Positions 12,401 through 23,400 of a stretch of DNA of 64,000 bases are shown piece after piece (positions within the stretch are counted from its first letter, which is position 1; each line of letters begins with the position of its first letter). The stretch is from positions 13,035,057 through 13,099,056 of the forward strand of contig NC_058143.1 of assembly GCF_011075055.1 (NCBI RefSeq). Direction: 5' to 3'. Below the pieces are notes generated by a model that saw only the letters and a program-made list of their open reading frames with translations, searched no databases and had not been told where the DNA came from. Both the position numbers and the translations under genes were made by a program. The stretch comes from Mangifera indica. Taxonomy: Eukaryota; Streptophyta; Magnoliopsida; Sapindales; Anacardiaceae.

Positions 12401-15400
12401 TTATTTGAAAACTATAAAACCAACATATTTCCTAAAAATTGGCAACTGTCACTTGTACTCTTTCTATTAATCATAAAAAGCTCAACGAGTAAGTTTTAAC
12501 TCTCAAATGCAACATGGAATTTACACTGGAAGAAGTTTAGCTATGAATATCTTGAGTGAGTTTGGACTCAGTGAAGAAATAGGAAATTGGTTAAGAATCT
12601 TAAAGTGGGATAAGATTTGTTTAATGTATTTGAACTTATATGAAAATATATTTTGAGTTATATAGTTCATTGAATATTGAGATGGATGAAAGAGGCAACG
12701 CAAAATATTGTGCTATGAAATTTTGTTTAAAAAAATGAGGAATGGGTTGTCACACCGGAACAGTTTGTGTGGTGACTTGGTTGTGACTGTGACAGGATTT
12801 TAGACATGCCGTCAGAATACAACTTGTTAGCTGGTTGGAATGCATGTGGGGGAAGTGGGTATTATAACCCTCACACGTCAAAATTAACCTTGATGAGAAG
12901 TTTGACACTTTATGTTCTCTGTTGAATGATCACATTAACTCTTAATGCATGGAAGAACACAAACGGTCATGTGACCTTTAGAGATATGGTTTTAATGGAA
13001 GTTGCTTTGGAAGGAAAGCAAGTCGACACAACCCGTTGGCTTATTTGGAAAATAAGTGATATTCAAGAGGCCTCCATAGATATAGATTTCGTTATATAGT
13101 GTTTTATAATATTCCTCATAATGGTTGATCCACATCAGCTCATACAATTGGCATTTCTTATTTAATTCACAAAAACGAAAAACAACACCATGTGGTATTG
13201 ATGAAATGCAGCGTTAAGCGGATTTAAGTAACCGTTGTGGATGACGTCGTTTAGGGAGCTCTTGGTTCAAATTTATATCAGAATTTTACTTCTTTGCTTT
13301 ATTAAGAGTTTGTATTTGGCCAAGCGGAGGTATGCCAATGAAGGAAATGAAATTTTTCTCTACTTTTACCAATTTGGGTGTAAAAGTTTTAAAAGTTGCA
13401 GCTACTTAGAGTAAGTTCGAATTTTCAGTTGTGGCGAAGTTTGGTATCTCTTTCTAAATTTAATGAAAAGTAGGTGTACTTGTGCAATTTCAAACTTCTT
13501 TTTTGTCTCTTAAAAAGAAAACAGAACCTTGCATATCACATATTGGCATATGATTGTTGGTAATTATCATTAAGATTATTGTTAAGATGAAATCAAATTT
13601 TTTATTGGAGCCTCATTATCCAGTTTTAGTCTTCATTTTGGATGATATAATTTCAATTGCAATGCAGCCTCCTGGTGAAAATTATGCCAACCCAAAAACA
13701 TGCTTCTTTCATGTTCTCTTCAAGGTTAGTAGTCACATCTTATGCATCCTGTGTATATTGGCTGTATAATCTTTTTTCTAGTATATATGCTGTATTGTCT
13801 TATTTCAAAGTATGAAATTATGATTCTTATTTGCTGCAGGCTGCAGCTTTGGCATTTTACATACTTTCTGCCCTATTTTTTGATAGCTTTGTCATCATTT
13901 TTGTGGTGACTGTTCTTCTTGGTGCTCTTGATTTTTGGGTTGTCAAAAATGTAAGTGGGCGTATTTTAGTTGGTTTGAGGTGGTGGAATGAAATAAATGA
14001 TTTGGGTGAGAGTGTATGGAAATTTGAATGTCTTGACCAAGAGGTTAGTATTACCTTTTTTTCATTTATTCAATAGATGTATTTCCTATTTTCTGTTTAA
14101 TTTAAATTTTATCTTCTTTTAACTATCACCCTATTCAGAATCCTGCAATATTGGTACTTGATACTCATGCATAGTTATGCTTTTTGCTTATAGTCTATGG
14201 CTCGAATGAACAAGAAAGATTCCTGGTTGTTCTGGTGGACTCTTTACCTTACAGTAAGTGAGACTGTTTCACTTAATCTTGTCATCAGAGTAAGAGGGTA
14301 CAATAGATGCTAATGCAGCATAGGTGTATTATAATCTGTTTAGAAAAGGTCAAGAGAGATGCGCAAATTTTAGGGATTTCATAAAATTTTAATTAATATT
14401 TTTTCTGTAGAATAGGGAAACACTTCAAAAATTGGAAGTGAATCTGTGTTGGACTTAAAGTTCTCAATATTTTTTTGTAATGCTGCTGCTGGGTTGTCAC
14501 TTTGTTCATCTGCTGTACTTCATTTCTCCAAAGTATGTCTACATTGAGATTCTTGATTTTGTACCTTGTAGGCAGTTGCATGGTTGGTGCTTGGTATATT
14601 CTCTCTGATTAGGTTCCAAGCTGATTATCTCCTTGTTGTTGGAGTCTGTTTAGCTCTCAGCATTGCGAATATCGTTGGCTTTACCAAATGCAGAAAGGGT
14701 GAGCAGTTTTTTTGTTTGTTTAATTCTCTTAGCACAAAATTGTGTCTGCTTGAATGTCATCTTTGTTATAAATTTCAGTTGTGTTAAATAAGTCCTTAGA
14801 ATGATGCATCAAGTTGGAAGATATTCATCTGTTGGGTATTTGAAAAATTGAAAACTTAAATTTGACCTTCTATCATGTTAATTGTTGCCTAGAAAAATTC
14901 TGAGGCTCTGTGGAAGATTATGGTTGTGACCATAACGGTAAATGTGAACACCCTTGTCGTGATCATAATAGAAAATTTGAGCAAAGTTGAATGGCCAAAT
15001 AAAATGCATAAATATACAATCTCTAGTCACCTGCTTTGAGGGACCTGGTATTGCTGCTGGATAGCTGAATTTTGTTGGCTTTACTTTTGAGTGGTTCAAC
15101 ACCTTATTTACTAGCTTTCAATTTGTTTCATGAACTGTTATCTGTTTGTAGCACTATACAGCATTTAATTTGTCTGAGCCCTGTATATTCTAAGTGATTT
15201 CCTGGAGCTGCAGTTAATGACCATAATGACACTGGATGATCCTAATTACACATAACCCTCAGCTTTTTCGAAATGCTCTTATTGCAGCTTAAAGTGTCTC
15301 TATGACCTTTTTTATATCATTTTAAAGATGTTCTCCTTATTTTTGCTGATGATAACTTTGATGTTATTTTCAGATGCTAAAAAGCAGATCCAGCAATTTG

Positions 15401-15462
15401 CCACCCAGACCATTGCCACTCGATTCTCATCTACCCTACAGTCAGCATTCAGCGTTGTCTGA
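9469..15462 (+). CDS. ECH: ECHIDNA, TVP23-family Golgi/TGN membrane protein
   Basis: ECHIDNA works at the trans-Golgi network, with YIP family partners, in secretory sorting of wall polysaccharides and auxin carriers. Exons: 9469-9483, 13668-13724, 13840-14043, 14194-14253, 14572-14698, 15374-15462; frame closed, 183 aa (Arabidopsis about 186). The first coding exon is only 15 bases, MDLNP, before a GTCAGT donor, and joins PPGENYANPKTCFFHVLF. Hydrophobic segments lie at about 25-38, 41-59, 104-126 and 129-150, with the conserved WWNEINDLGESVWKFE loop (about 74-89) and a C-terminal QQFATQTIATRF tail. Intron 1 is 4,184 bases, filled with an LTR-like insertion and a hAT MITE; the other introns are short. 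The 15-base exon is inferred from splice fit and homology, so that part is a little less certain. Confidence 0.93.
10140..13280 (-). mobile_element. Degenerate LTR-like element in ECHIDNA intron 1
   Basis: Two ~200-bp direct repeats (about 10140-10348 and 13085-13280) share ATTTCGTTATA, TATAATATTCCTCATAAT, CAGCTCATACAATTGGCATT and an end that reads TGATA..AATTTGA on the minus strand. A purine tract (minus GAAGAGGGAAGG) abuts the left repeat as a polypurine tract should if the element faces minus. The interior (10349-13084) has no intact gene and I cannot place its superfamily. The outer end of the repeats is blurred and I did not find a sure target duplication. Confidence 0.5.
10429..10729. 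mobile_element. hAT-type MITE with exact 8-bp target duplication
   Basis: A 301-bp element starting TAGGGTTGGATTCGAGCC and ending GGCTCGAGTCCAGCCCTA (terminal inverted repeats), flanked by CTTCCACG at 10421-10428 and 10730-10737, an exact 8-bp duplication. Both arms are GC-rich with repeated GAGCC/GGCTC (the words ccgagc and gctcgg alternate), unlike all surrounding DNA. The centre holds AAAACGACGTCGTTTT. The TAGGG...CCCTA ends and 8-bp duplication are hAT features. No coding capacity. Confidence 0.85.
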
Positions 15463-15695
15463 GTCATTCATTATAGAAGATTGGGGTAAGATAAAGTGTG
15501 GTTGAGAAAAGAAGCAGCATGAACAATTTGGCCAGCACTGGATTTTGATCAGCTTATCGTTGAACTTGTATGGGAAAACAAATTAGTAGATGTTTTATTT
15601 TGACCTGGTGGACTTCCAATATTTGTATAATGGAATCACAGGAAATTCGTTGATAGAATAGTAAGTTGTTGTTTTAGTCACAATCTTTTCTATAT

Positions 15696-15851
15696 TAATA
15701 AAATTATGCGTATCTATTTTGAATATACTAGATATTTGTTATTAAGTGATTAAGTAATTTTGAATTAAGGATAAAATAATATTCAATCATGTGATGACAC
15801 ATATAAATGTATACTTATTTATATATTTAAAATAGGTATGTATAGTATTAT
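15696..15851. repeat. Family-B MITE, copy 5
   Basis: Starts TAATAAAATTATGCGTATC and ends GTATGTATAGTATTATT, with the AATTTTGAATTAAGGATAAA core. It lies just past the probable ECHIDNA 3' end. Confidence 0.6.
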
Positions 15852-16790
15852 TTGAGAAATCTTTGTATTTTCATTTTGAATTTGGAATATGACACAGCAT
15901 TGTATACGAAGAAGAATACTCAAATTTTTTTGAATTTGTGGCAATTATGGTACACTCCTTGCTAGCAATAGGTGTGATTGTTGTCTGAATTATTCCTCTC
16001 TTCAAGTATTTGTGAAGGGACAAATGAAAATCAAAGATAATATGCCATCGAAATTATACACATAAATTTTACATCATAAAAAAAATGAAAATCAAAGCTC
16101 CTTGCAGACAATTGAAAGCTCATGGCAAAATGAGAGTGGGGAAATGCAAAGCCATAACACTAAAAGATTAAACAAAGAAAGGCTAATAGAGAATAGAAAT
16201 ATGTCGGAAAATATTTTTGTATTGTTTGATGATTTGGGTGGTATAAATAGTTTTTTATGTAGGCACAAAGTATTTTAGAGCGATTTTTAAAAAGGTAAAT
16301 ATATTGAAATGATGCTTTCTTTAAGTATATTTTGCAACACCCGACTACCCTATTCTTCTCTAGGTGAAATTCTGTTAGAAGATTCTCGAAATAGGCTGAA
16401 ATTTTGGACTGTAACACTTGAGTTGCCCTTGGCTGCATTTGAGGGCTGGATGCACAAACTGAACTTGGCCCAAAGGCTGGAATGGGTTTACCTATGCGGC
16501 AAATAACTGGTGCTAACAAAATTTGTCACAGATCGGTTACAACTGGCGATAGGATCATGGATGAAAGTATACAAGTTTCTCACATGCCTCTATTGTATGT
16601 CTCATATATTCAAACTGCATCACAAATATTAAAATATATATGTTTTGCCTTAAAAATGCTCTATATAAATCTCATATTTATAGTTAGACCATGAAGGATC
16701 AATTAGAAATTTTGAAGTTGAGGATGACAATGCATGTAAAAGAAATCCATGATTGGAATTTTATTTTTTATGGTGAACATTCATCCACAG
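15852..16790. other. Stretch without a recognised gene
   Basis: A 119-codon minus frame (16160-16519) and overlapping plus frames exist, but I recognise nothing in them. Since the last AP-3 mu exon follows directly, I looked here for upstream AP-3 mu exons and found none convincing. Confidence 0.35.
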
Positions 16791-17036
16791 GTGTGCTCTT
16801 GGTCGATTGGATGGATTCTGAAAGATAAAGCCCTGTCACTGACTGGTACAATGGTGCTTGAGAAAGGATTAGAGCATCTTCATGTATTTCCCACATTTCA
16901 AGTAGGTTTTAGGATTATGGGCATTGCCCTCTCTGGCCTGCAAATTGATAAACTGAATCTAAAGAATGTACCTAGTTGGCTTTACAAAGGTTTTTGAGCT
17001 CTCACACAAGCAGGGGAATATGAAGTGAGATCTTGA
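16791..17036 (+). pseudogene. AP-3 complex subunit mu, relic of the last exon
   Basis: Behind an acceptor-like TTCATCCACAG the frame reads VCSWSIGWILKDKALSLTGT, MVLEKGLEHLHVFPTFQVGF, RIMGIALSGLQIDKLNLKNV and PSWLYKGF, then TGA at 16995-16997. The same frame continues ALTQAGEYEVRS and the natural stop at 17034-17036. This is the C-terminal end of the AP-3 mu (medium) adaptin, the cargo-binding subunit of the vacuolar-sorting AP-3 coat. The internal TGA replaces what is normally Arg in KGFRAL, a CGA-to-TGA change. No other AP-3 mu exon was found nearby. AP-3 mu (At1g56590, from memory) neighbours a galactinol synthase in Arabidopsis, so this may be a decayed syntenic copy rather than a random insertion. 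Confidence 0.82.
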
Positions 17037-17137
17037 TATATCATCATTTGTATTGAGATGATCTTTCTGCTTTGTTGTTCTATCGAGGAAGTTTTCTTTA
17101 ATTATTATTATTATTATTTTTTTTTTTTTGTGATGTG

Positions 17138-17422
17138 TCATATGTTGGTGCTTGTAGACATGAACTCTATCAGATACTGCTTAAGTACTTTCCTTCTGGC
17201 TTCTGGTGGACACAAGTCTTTCACAGTCTGGGATGATGGTGATGACATTTCCACAGAAACATTTTTATCACGAACCTAAGGATCCCTGAAGAATATGTCA
17301 GCTTCATCTCCCCAATTTTGAGGATACTTGAAGGAATAACCATCAAAGGTACCTATGTGTTCCCTGAATCCAATAGATGATATAGCTTGACAAGAGCAAG
17401 GCCATTGCATTCCTCCTTGGAA
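17138..17422 (-). pseudogene. PsbP-domain thylakoid lumen protein, frameshifted relic
   Basis: The minus strand, just after an acceptor-like TTTTGCAG, encodes VPRRNAMALLLSSYII (twin-arginine-type lumen targeting) in one frame. It then reads SIGFREHIGTFDGYSFKYPQ, NWGDEADIFFRDP and a stop in a second frame, then VRDKNVSVEMSSPSS, DLCPPEARRKVLKQYLIEF and MSTSTNI in a third. Order and content match the N-terminal half of PsbP-domain (PPD) lumen proteins, with two frame changes and missing residues after PQNW. The rest of the domain is absent. Its 3' end faces that of the AP-3 mu relic 100 bases away. Confidence 0.75.
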
Positions 17423-20080
17423 CTGCAAAAGCCTCAAGAAATATGTTGTGAGACAGTAAAATATTTCAGATGGTTTAAGGTTCTTAAACAATTGAATTCC
17501 ACATCTTCAACAATGTAATAGAAACAGTACAAAGCAGTAAACAGAAATGACCCAACTCCCAACTTTCTTTCTTCAGCTCTCCCTACAGTCAGGACAGGAT
17601 AAGAAAATGATCCACGACACATTTTTGCTTCTGTCCACAGCCTCTCATTCAGCCAGCTAGTACAACTTACAAGGCATTTACTTAGTCAAATTCTCCACTT
17701 TAAAAGTAACTCATCACCACAACTATGATTGATTTGTTAAAAAAAAAAAAATGTATATGCAATGTTCATTTCATCATCTTTCAAATGAAAACAAGTCAGC
17801 CTAAATGTTAGAACAAATGCAAGCTTGGCTTCAAATTTTGGTTTATCCAATTCAATCTGAAACCCATTAGAAGGCCTGGGGACCATATTGTTTGTTTTAC
17901 TCCAAAAGCGATCCCTAATTTTGTCCATAGTTGAACAAACAAACCGTAAGCCTTTTGGTTGACTCCATTCCCAGAAACCATGCGGTTATTGATATACTTG
18001 GCTATGATTTGGCTCATTGCCCATGTCAACTGAAAGCAAAATGGATTGAGCAATTGTGGATAAGGCTTAATACATATGATTTGTTGCCTACTTTCGGTGC
18101 ACTTTTCTACGTAGAAATGAAAGCAATCTTGATTCTTGTTTTTAGTTTGACGGGCTTGCAAGGAAATGAGCAGAACCCAAAACTCCACAAAAGGGATGAA
18201 ACGTGGCAAGATGTTGATGGTGGAAAAGAAGCCTGGTTTTTAAGTGGTGGATGCTGATGCTTGAGGCAATGGATTTCTATCCCTTGACGCAGCACCAGCA
18301 CTATCTCTCTATTGTCACTTCCCACTATTTTATTTTTCAAAATTAATACATAACTCCAAATTTATAAAACTTTAAAATAGCGCTTCTTATATCAGTTTCA
18401 TTTTCACTTCCCTTTTCTCCAATACTCCAAATTCTCTTCTTACAACGAGCCTTCAACCTAAGCCTCTCGCCATTTGATACACTTTCTATATTAGTGTCGA
18501 GCTTTGAATTAAACTGATAACTTATTTTTTGGTTTGAGAGATTTATTAGTCAAAGTATGAAAGAAAATTGATAAGTATAATTGGAAACTCAAATTTCAAT
18601 TTGAGTGCGGTCGAAAACTAGACCCTAAGTATGGGTGTAGACTCAATTTTGAGTTTGGGTATGATAAAAAACCTAAATTTAAATCTAGGTATGGCTAGAA
18701 ACTTGAATTCAAGTCCCATTAAAGTGGGCAATTTGAGTATGAATTTGGCTACGAGAGCAAACAAGAACAAGGTTCTGACTGAGATGGTAGGAGTGAATTT
18801 AAATATGGAGGAAGGTCCACTTACGGTCTTGGGATTTGAATAGTATACCTGGATGATGATGAGTATACTTCGAGGAGTGGCGGTTGTGGTGGATTTGTGT
18901 TTGGTTGGACAGAGATTTTGATGGTAAGAGTTTTCAAACTTGAAAAGTAAAATTGAATTATAAGTTTTCAAACCTATGAAAGAGTCAAACTATATGTTTA
19001 ATATGTTAATGTGAATTTGTGAAAAAGTAATTCCTTTTAACTTTTCTCTAATTTGTTTAAATAATAAAATTATTATTTTACTTTTATAATATCAATTTTT
19101 TTAACAAAAAAATAGATTTTAAGTGAAAAAGTGTTATTTATCCAATTGGAAATAAAAAGGTTTCAAGACTAAATCTTGGTTGGAAAAGTGTAAATCATTC
19201 TCTCTAAAACCCGACATCTCCTATCCACTTAATAGAAACTTATAAATAATGATTTTTTTTCATAAATATATCAAAGTAAAAGCTATCAATTTTTTTTATG
19301 ATGAGGAATCTTATCTGAGTTAGATTATTCTGACTCTATCGTTTATTTGGAATAATCCAGTGAAGATCCATAATCACTTTATTAGATAAATAAAAATTTT
19401 AATTTTAAAATATTATCAAATAGGATTTAAACTCATACCCTCTTTTGCATAAAATTTTGTCTATTGTCACTCAAATTACTTGAGTAAAAACTATCATTTT
19501 TGTTGCTTAAAATCTTTACAAGATTTATTAAGAAGCCAAGTGTAAAAGTAAGCTCATGGCAAACCATGCAATTAGGGTAAGTTTTTTTTTTCTTCTGTTC
19601 AATCAAATAGGTAGCCAAAGTTATAGTTAATGACTTGAATTTTTTTTTTATCACCCTCTATTATCTTCACCATAGTTATTAATATCTTATGATATATGAT
19701 ATATATTATACACTATGATAATATATAAATAAAACATATTATAAGATATATCAAATTAATATGACATAATAAATACATCATATGATATAATACATATCAC
19801 CGATACAAATTGATATATTTTTTTGAGAAAATGATGATACAATATAAATATATATATGAGAAATTATAAATTTTTCATTGGTATTTATAATATTTTTTGA
19901 AATAATAATGTATCAGTTAAATTTTCTATTTTTTAATTAAAATTTTATTATTTTATTTTTTTAAAATTATATTATTGATACGATATAATATTTAATATAT
20001 AATATAAAAAATTATATTTTAATACATGATATAATACGTGATTTGACTACCAGACAATATTAAACAAACTTGTAAGTTTA
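17423..20080. other. Intergenic, no convincing gene
   Basis: 17430-18260 has overlapping frames on both strands (up to 133 codons) without family resemblance; part may be upstream exons of the PsbP relic. 18600-18840 is a GGTATG/AATTTGAGT-rich quasi-repeat. 19660-20045 is extremely AT-rich and self-complementary (ATATGATATA words on both strands), probably a decayed MITE. Confidence 0.35.
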
Positions 20081-20081
20081 C

Positions 20082-20088
20082 TATATAA
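20082..20088 (+). promoter_or_regulatory. Candidate TATA box of the invertase gene
   Basis: TATATAA within CTATATAAGG, 372 bases before the invertase ATG. If it is used, the leader would be ~340 bases and contain upstream ATGs. Motif-based only. Confidence 0.35.
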
Positions 20089-20453
20089 GGCTAAAAGAAA
20101 TTTAATAAAAATCTACAAATATTTCCTCAATAAATTAAAAACCATTTAAACATTGAAAAACTTAAAAAAAAAAAAAAACTTACGGTGGTAAATTGAAATT
20201 GACAAAAAAATGCTTTCTTGTAACCAAAAACAGAGCCCTTCTTTCAAAGCATCCTCGTTCAACGATCGTCCGACACCATTTTCCTCTTGTCAGATTCTTT
20301 ATCTCAAATCACTAATCTGTCTCTTCTCCTTTTGTGAGTTTTATTTCTTCTTTCTTCTCTCAAATACTTCCTTAAGGTTGTATAATCTACATAGCGATAC
20401 ACAGATTTTACACCATCTGATTTGTTTTTCACCCAAAATCTTCTTTCTTTGTA

Positions 20454-23400
20454 ATGAAAACAATAACTCTTCTGGGCAATTCTACAATGAAGCACTCCGG
20501 CAGATTCCTAATGACTCGTGGGAATGGTTCAATTTTGTCCTTACCAACCCTTAAACACCAGTACCAACACCATACTTTAACCAAAAATTTTCTAACTTTT
20601 GGTCAGAGCAACCAAATCCAATCACGTCCTTTTGAAATTTGGAGCGTTCGACGCATATTCTACAATACCCAGAAATGTTTTTGCGCTTTGAGCCCTAGTT
20701 TTGGCCAAACCAGGGTTGTCTCAAGGCCTTATTGTGGTGTTTCGACTAAAAGTAGAGGTTTCTGCCTTGCAGCTTTTAGTTTAGCATCTAAAGTTCAAAA
20801 CTTGTCAACTTCTGTTGAGACTCGTGTGAATGATACGAATTTTGAAAGAATTTATGTTCAAAATGGTGTCAATGTTAAGCCTTTGGTTGTTGAGAGAATT
20901 GATAAAGATGAAAACATCGCGGTAGTGCAAGAATCAATAGCTGAAGTTGACAGTGTTGAAGATGTTGATGGAGACAAAAATCTGGAGGGTGTTAAGAGAT
21001 TAGTGATTGAGACTAGTCCTAGGAGAGAAGAGACTGATATCGAAAAGGAGGCATGGAGATTGTTGCAAGAATCTGTTGTAAGGTATTGTGGGAGTCCTGT
21101 AGGGACTATGGCTGCTAATGATCCTAATGATAAACAACCGTTGAATTATGATCAAGTGTTTATTCGTGATTTCGTGCCTTCTGCTTTGGCTTTCTTGTTG
21201 AGAGGAGAAGCTGAAATAGTGAAGAATTTCCTCCTTCATACCTTGCAGTTACAGGTTATAATTCAAAATTTACCTTGATTGCTTTTTAGTGGTTGTAATG
21301 TGCTATTTTGTGCTTTGGCTACATATGTATGATGATGAATGTTTGTTCCTTTATGTTCAGGTTCATCAAATGATGGTTTTATATTGTATAATCCGGTAGC
21401 ATAATTTTTTACGTTAAGATTCATTTGATGATGGTTTTATGCTGTATAATTTCATTGCATGATCTTAAGCTGGATACGTAATTAGGAGAAGGTTATTATA
21501 TATTTAGTATTAAAAGGGTATATTGTATTGATAATCAGTTTGATATTTTGGTGATGGTCGGTTGTGAGGCAAACTTCTACTGGAGGGAAATACTTGGCAG
21601 GTTTATTTGTTTCATAAATGCCTCCTTGGTGATAAATAACTTTCATCAAATCCCTGGGTTTGATAGAATGCTGAAATTTGAATGGAGAATCATTTTTCCG
21701 TTGTGATTTTAGAATAATCTCAGCACTTATATGCATGGTATTTATGATAACTTTTGAGTGGCTGCATGTTGACTATCTTTCTCTCTATTAAATACAACAT
21801 ATGATCTGATCTCCCTCTCCACTATAATGGAGATATAGTGTGCATTTTTGGGTACGGTAGCTTGTGCAGAGGAAGTGGATAGATAGTCAACAATTGGAAC
21901 TTTAGAATTGGTATTTTGTTTCATTTATGCCTGATTCTTTGTTTGTGATGTTACAGACTGTCTTCATGTTCTGCACTCTCAAATATGGATCCCTTTCTAT
22001 TGATTGCATTGCTAGCATATTGCAGTCGTACGGTATTTGATTAATTTGAAGTTACAATAATTTTTCAAATTCAATGTAGAGTTGGGAGAAAACAGTGGAC
22101 TGCTACAGCCCAGGACAGGGATTGATGCCTGCCAGTTTTAAAGTCAGAAATGTACCTCTTGATGACAATAAGTTTGAAGAAGTCCTAGATCCAGATTTTG
22201 GTGAATCAGCAATTGGTCGTGTTGCACCTGTGGATTCTGGTTTGTACATTGTGACTTTACAGTCCTCTGCCAATATCTGATTCTTCTCTTTTCTTTTTGA
22301 TGTCACACTGTTAGTACTGTCTTTCTTGTACTTTTGTAAGTTCTTCCAGAAGTTTCTTTTAGCGATAGCATCAGTTTTTATGCTTCTGTGATAGGGTTGT
22401 GGTGGATTATTCTTTTGAGGGCATATGGAAAGATTACTGGTGACTATGCATTGCAAGAAAGGGTGGATGTTCAGACAGGCATAAAATTGATTATGAATTT
22501 GTGCTTGGCTGATGGTTTTGATATGTTTCCTTCATTGTTAGTCACTGATGGTTCTTGCATGATAGACCGTCGGATGGGTATCCATGGTCACCCCCTTGAG
22601 ATCCAAGTGAGTTTGAGTTTGTCTTTCCCTTTTTTCCCATCATTTATTGCCTTTCAACTAAGTCTGTGTGCCTTACGTTATCATTGATTATTTTCATGGT
22701 AATCTGAGGGATACTAATCCATGGTGTATCTGCTCTTGTAAATTGTCTGTGTGAAGTGAATGTGAAAAAAACATGTGAGAGATTTGGAATTTAGAATTTG
22801 GAATTTGAATGGAATTTGGAATGTGAAAAAAACATATATCAAGCCTGGTTTATGATATATGGAATTTGGAAGGAGGCTTAAATAGGATTAATTTTAAAAC
22901 ATGAAATTCTGAATTAAGGAAGCTGAGCTATACTTAAAAATGAGATACCATGAACGTTGCTGAAGAACTTATTTTAAAAGTTTGGTTTTGGATATCAGAC
23001 CATTGTTGTTAGATCAGTTATGATGTCTTTTTGTTTTTGTTTTTGTTTTTATCCTTCTTTATCTTTATATTATAGATTTTACATGGTACTTTATCTTGCC
23101 AGGTCCTTAAATATATATATGAATACTTTTTTGGGGAACCTCAGTACAAAGAGGGAAACTGTTGATTTATTTTATTCTTTGTTGAGATTTATTTATGTTC
23201 TTCTAGTGAACTTGCCTGTCTAAAATTTGATTCTGCAGGCCTTGTTTTACTCAGCCCTACGGTGTTCCCGTGAGATGCTGTCAGTTAGTGAAGGATCCAA
23301 GAATTTAGTTAGAGCAATCAACAATAGACTGAGTGCATTATCATTTCACATCAGAGAATATTATTGGGTGGATATGAAGAAGATCAATGAAATATACCGA

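Noticed and set aside
12113..12499. 128-codon plus frame in ECHIDNA intron 1
   Set aside because: Low-complexity, no motif, lies inside the LTR-like insertion.
16160..16519. 119-codon minus frame beside the AP-3 mu relic
   Set aside because: I considered an AP-3 mu or transposon origin, but no motif in any frame matches a family I know.
17808..18257. Overlapping frames of 108 and 133 codons on opposite strands
   Set aside because: Neither shows domain motifs; opposite-strand overlap and low complexity point to chance.
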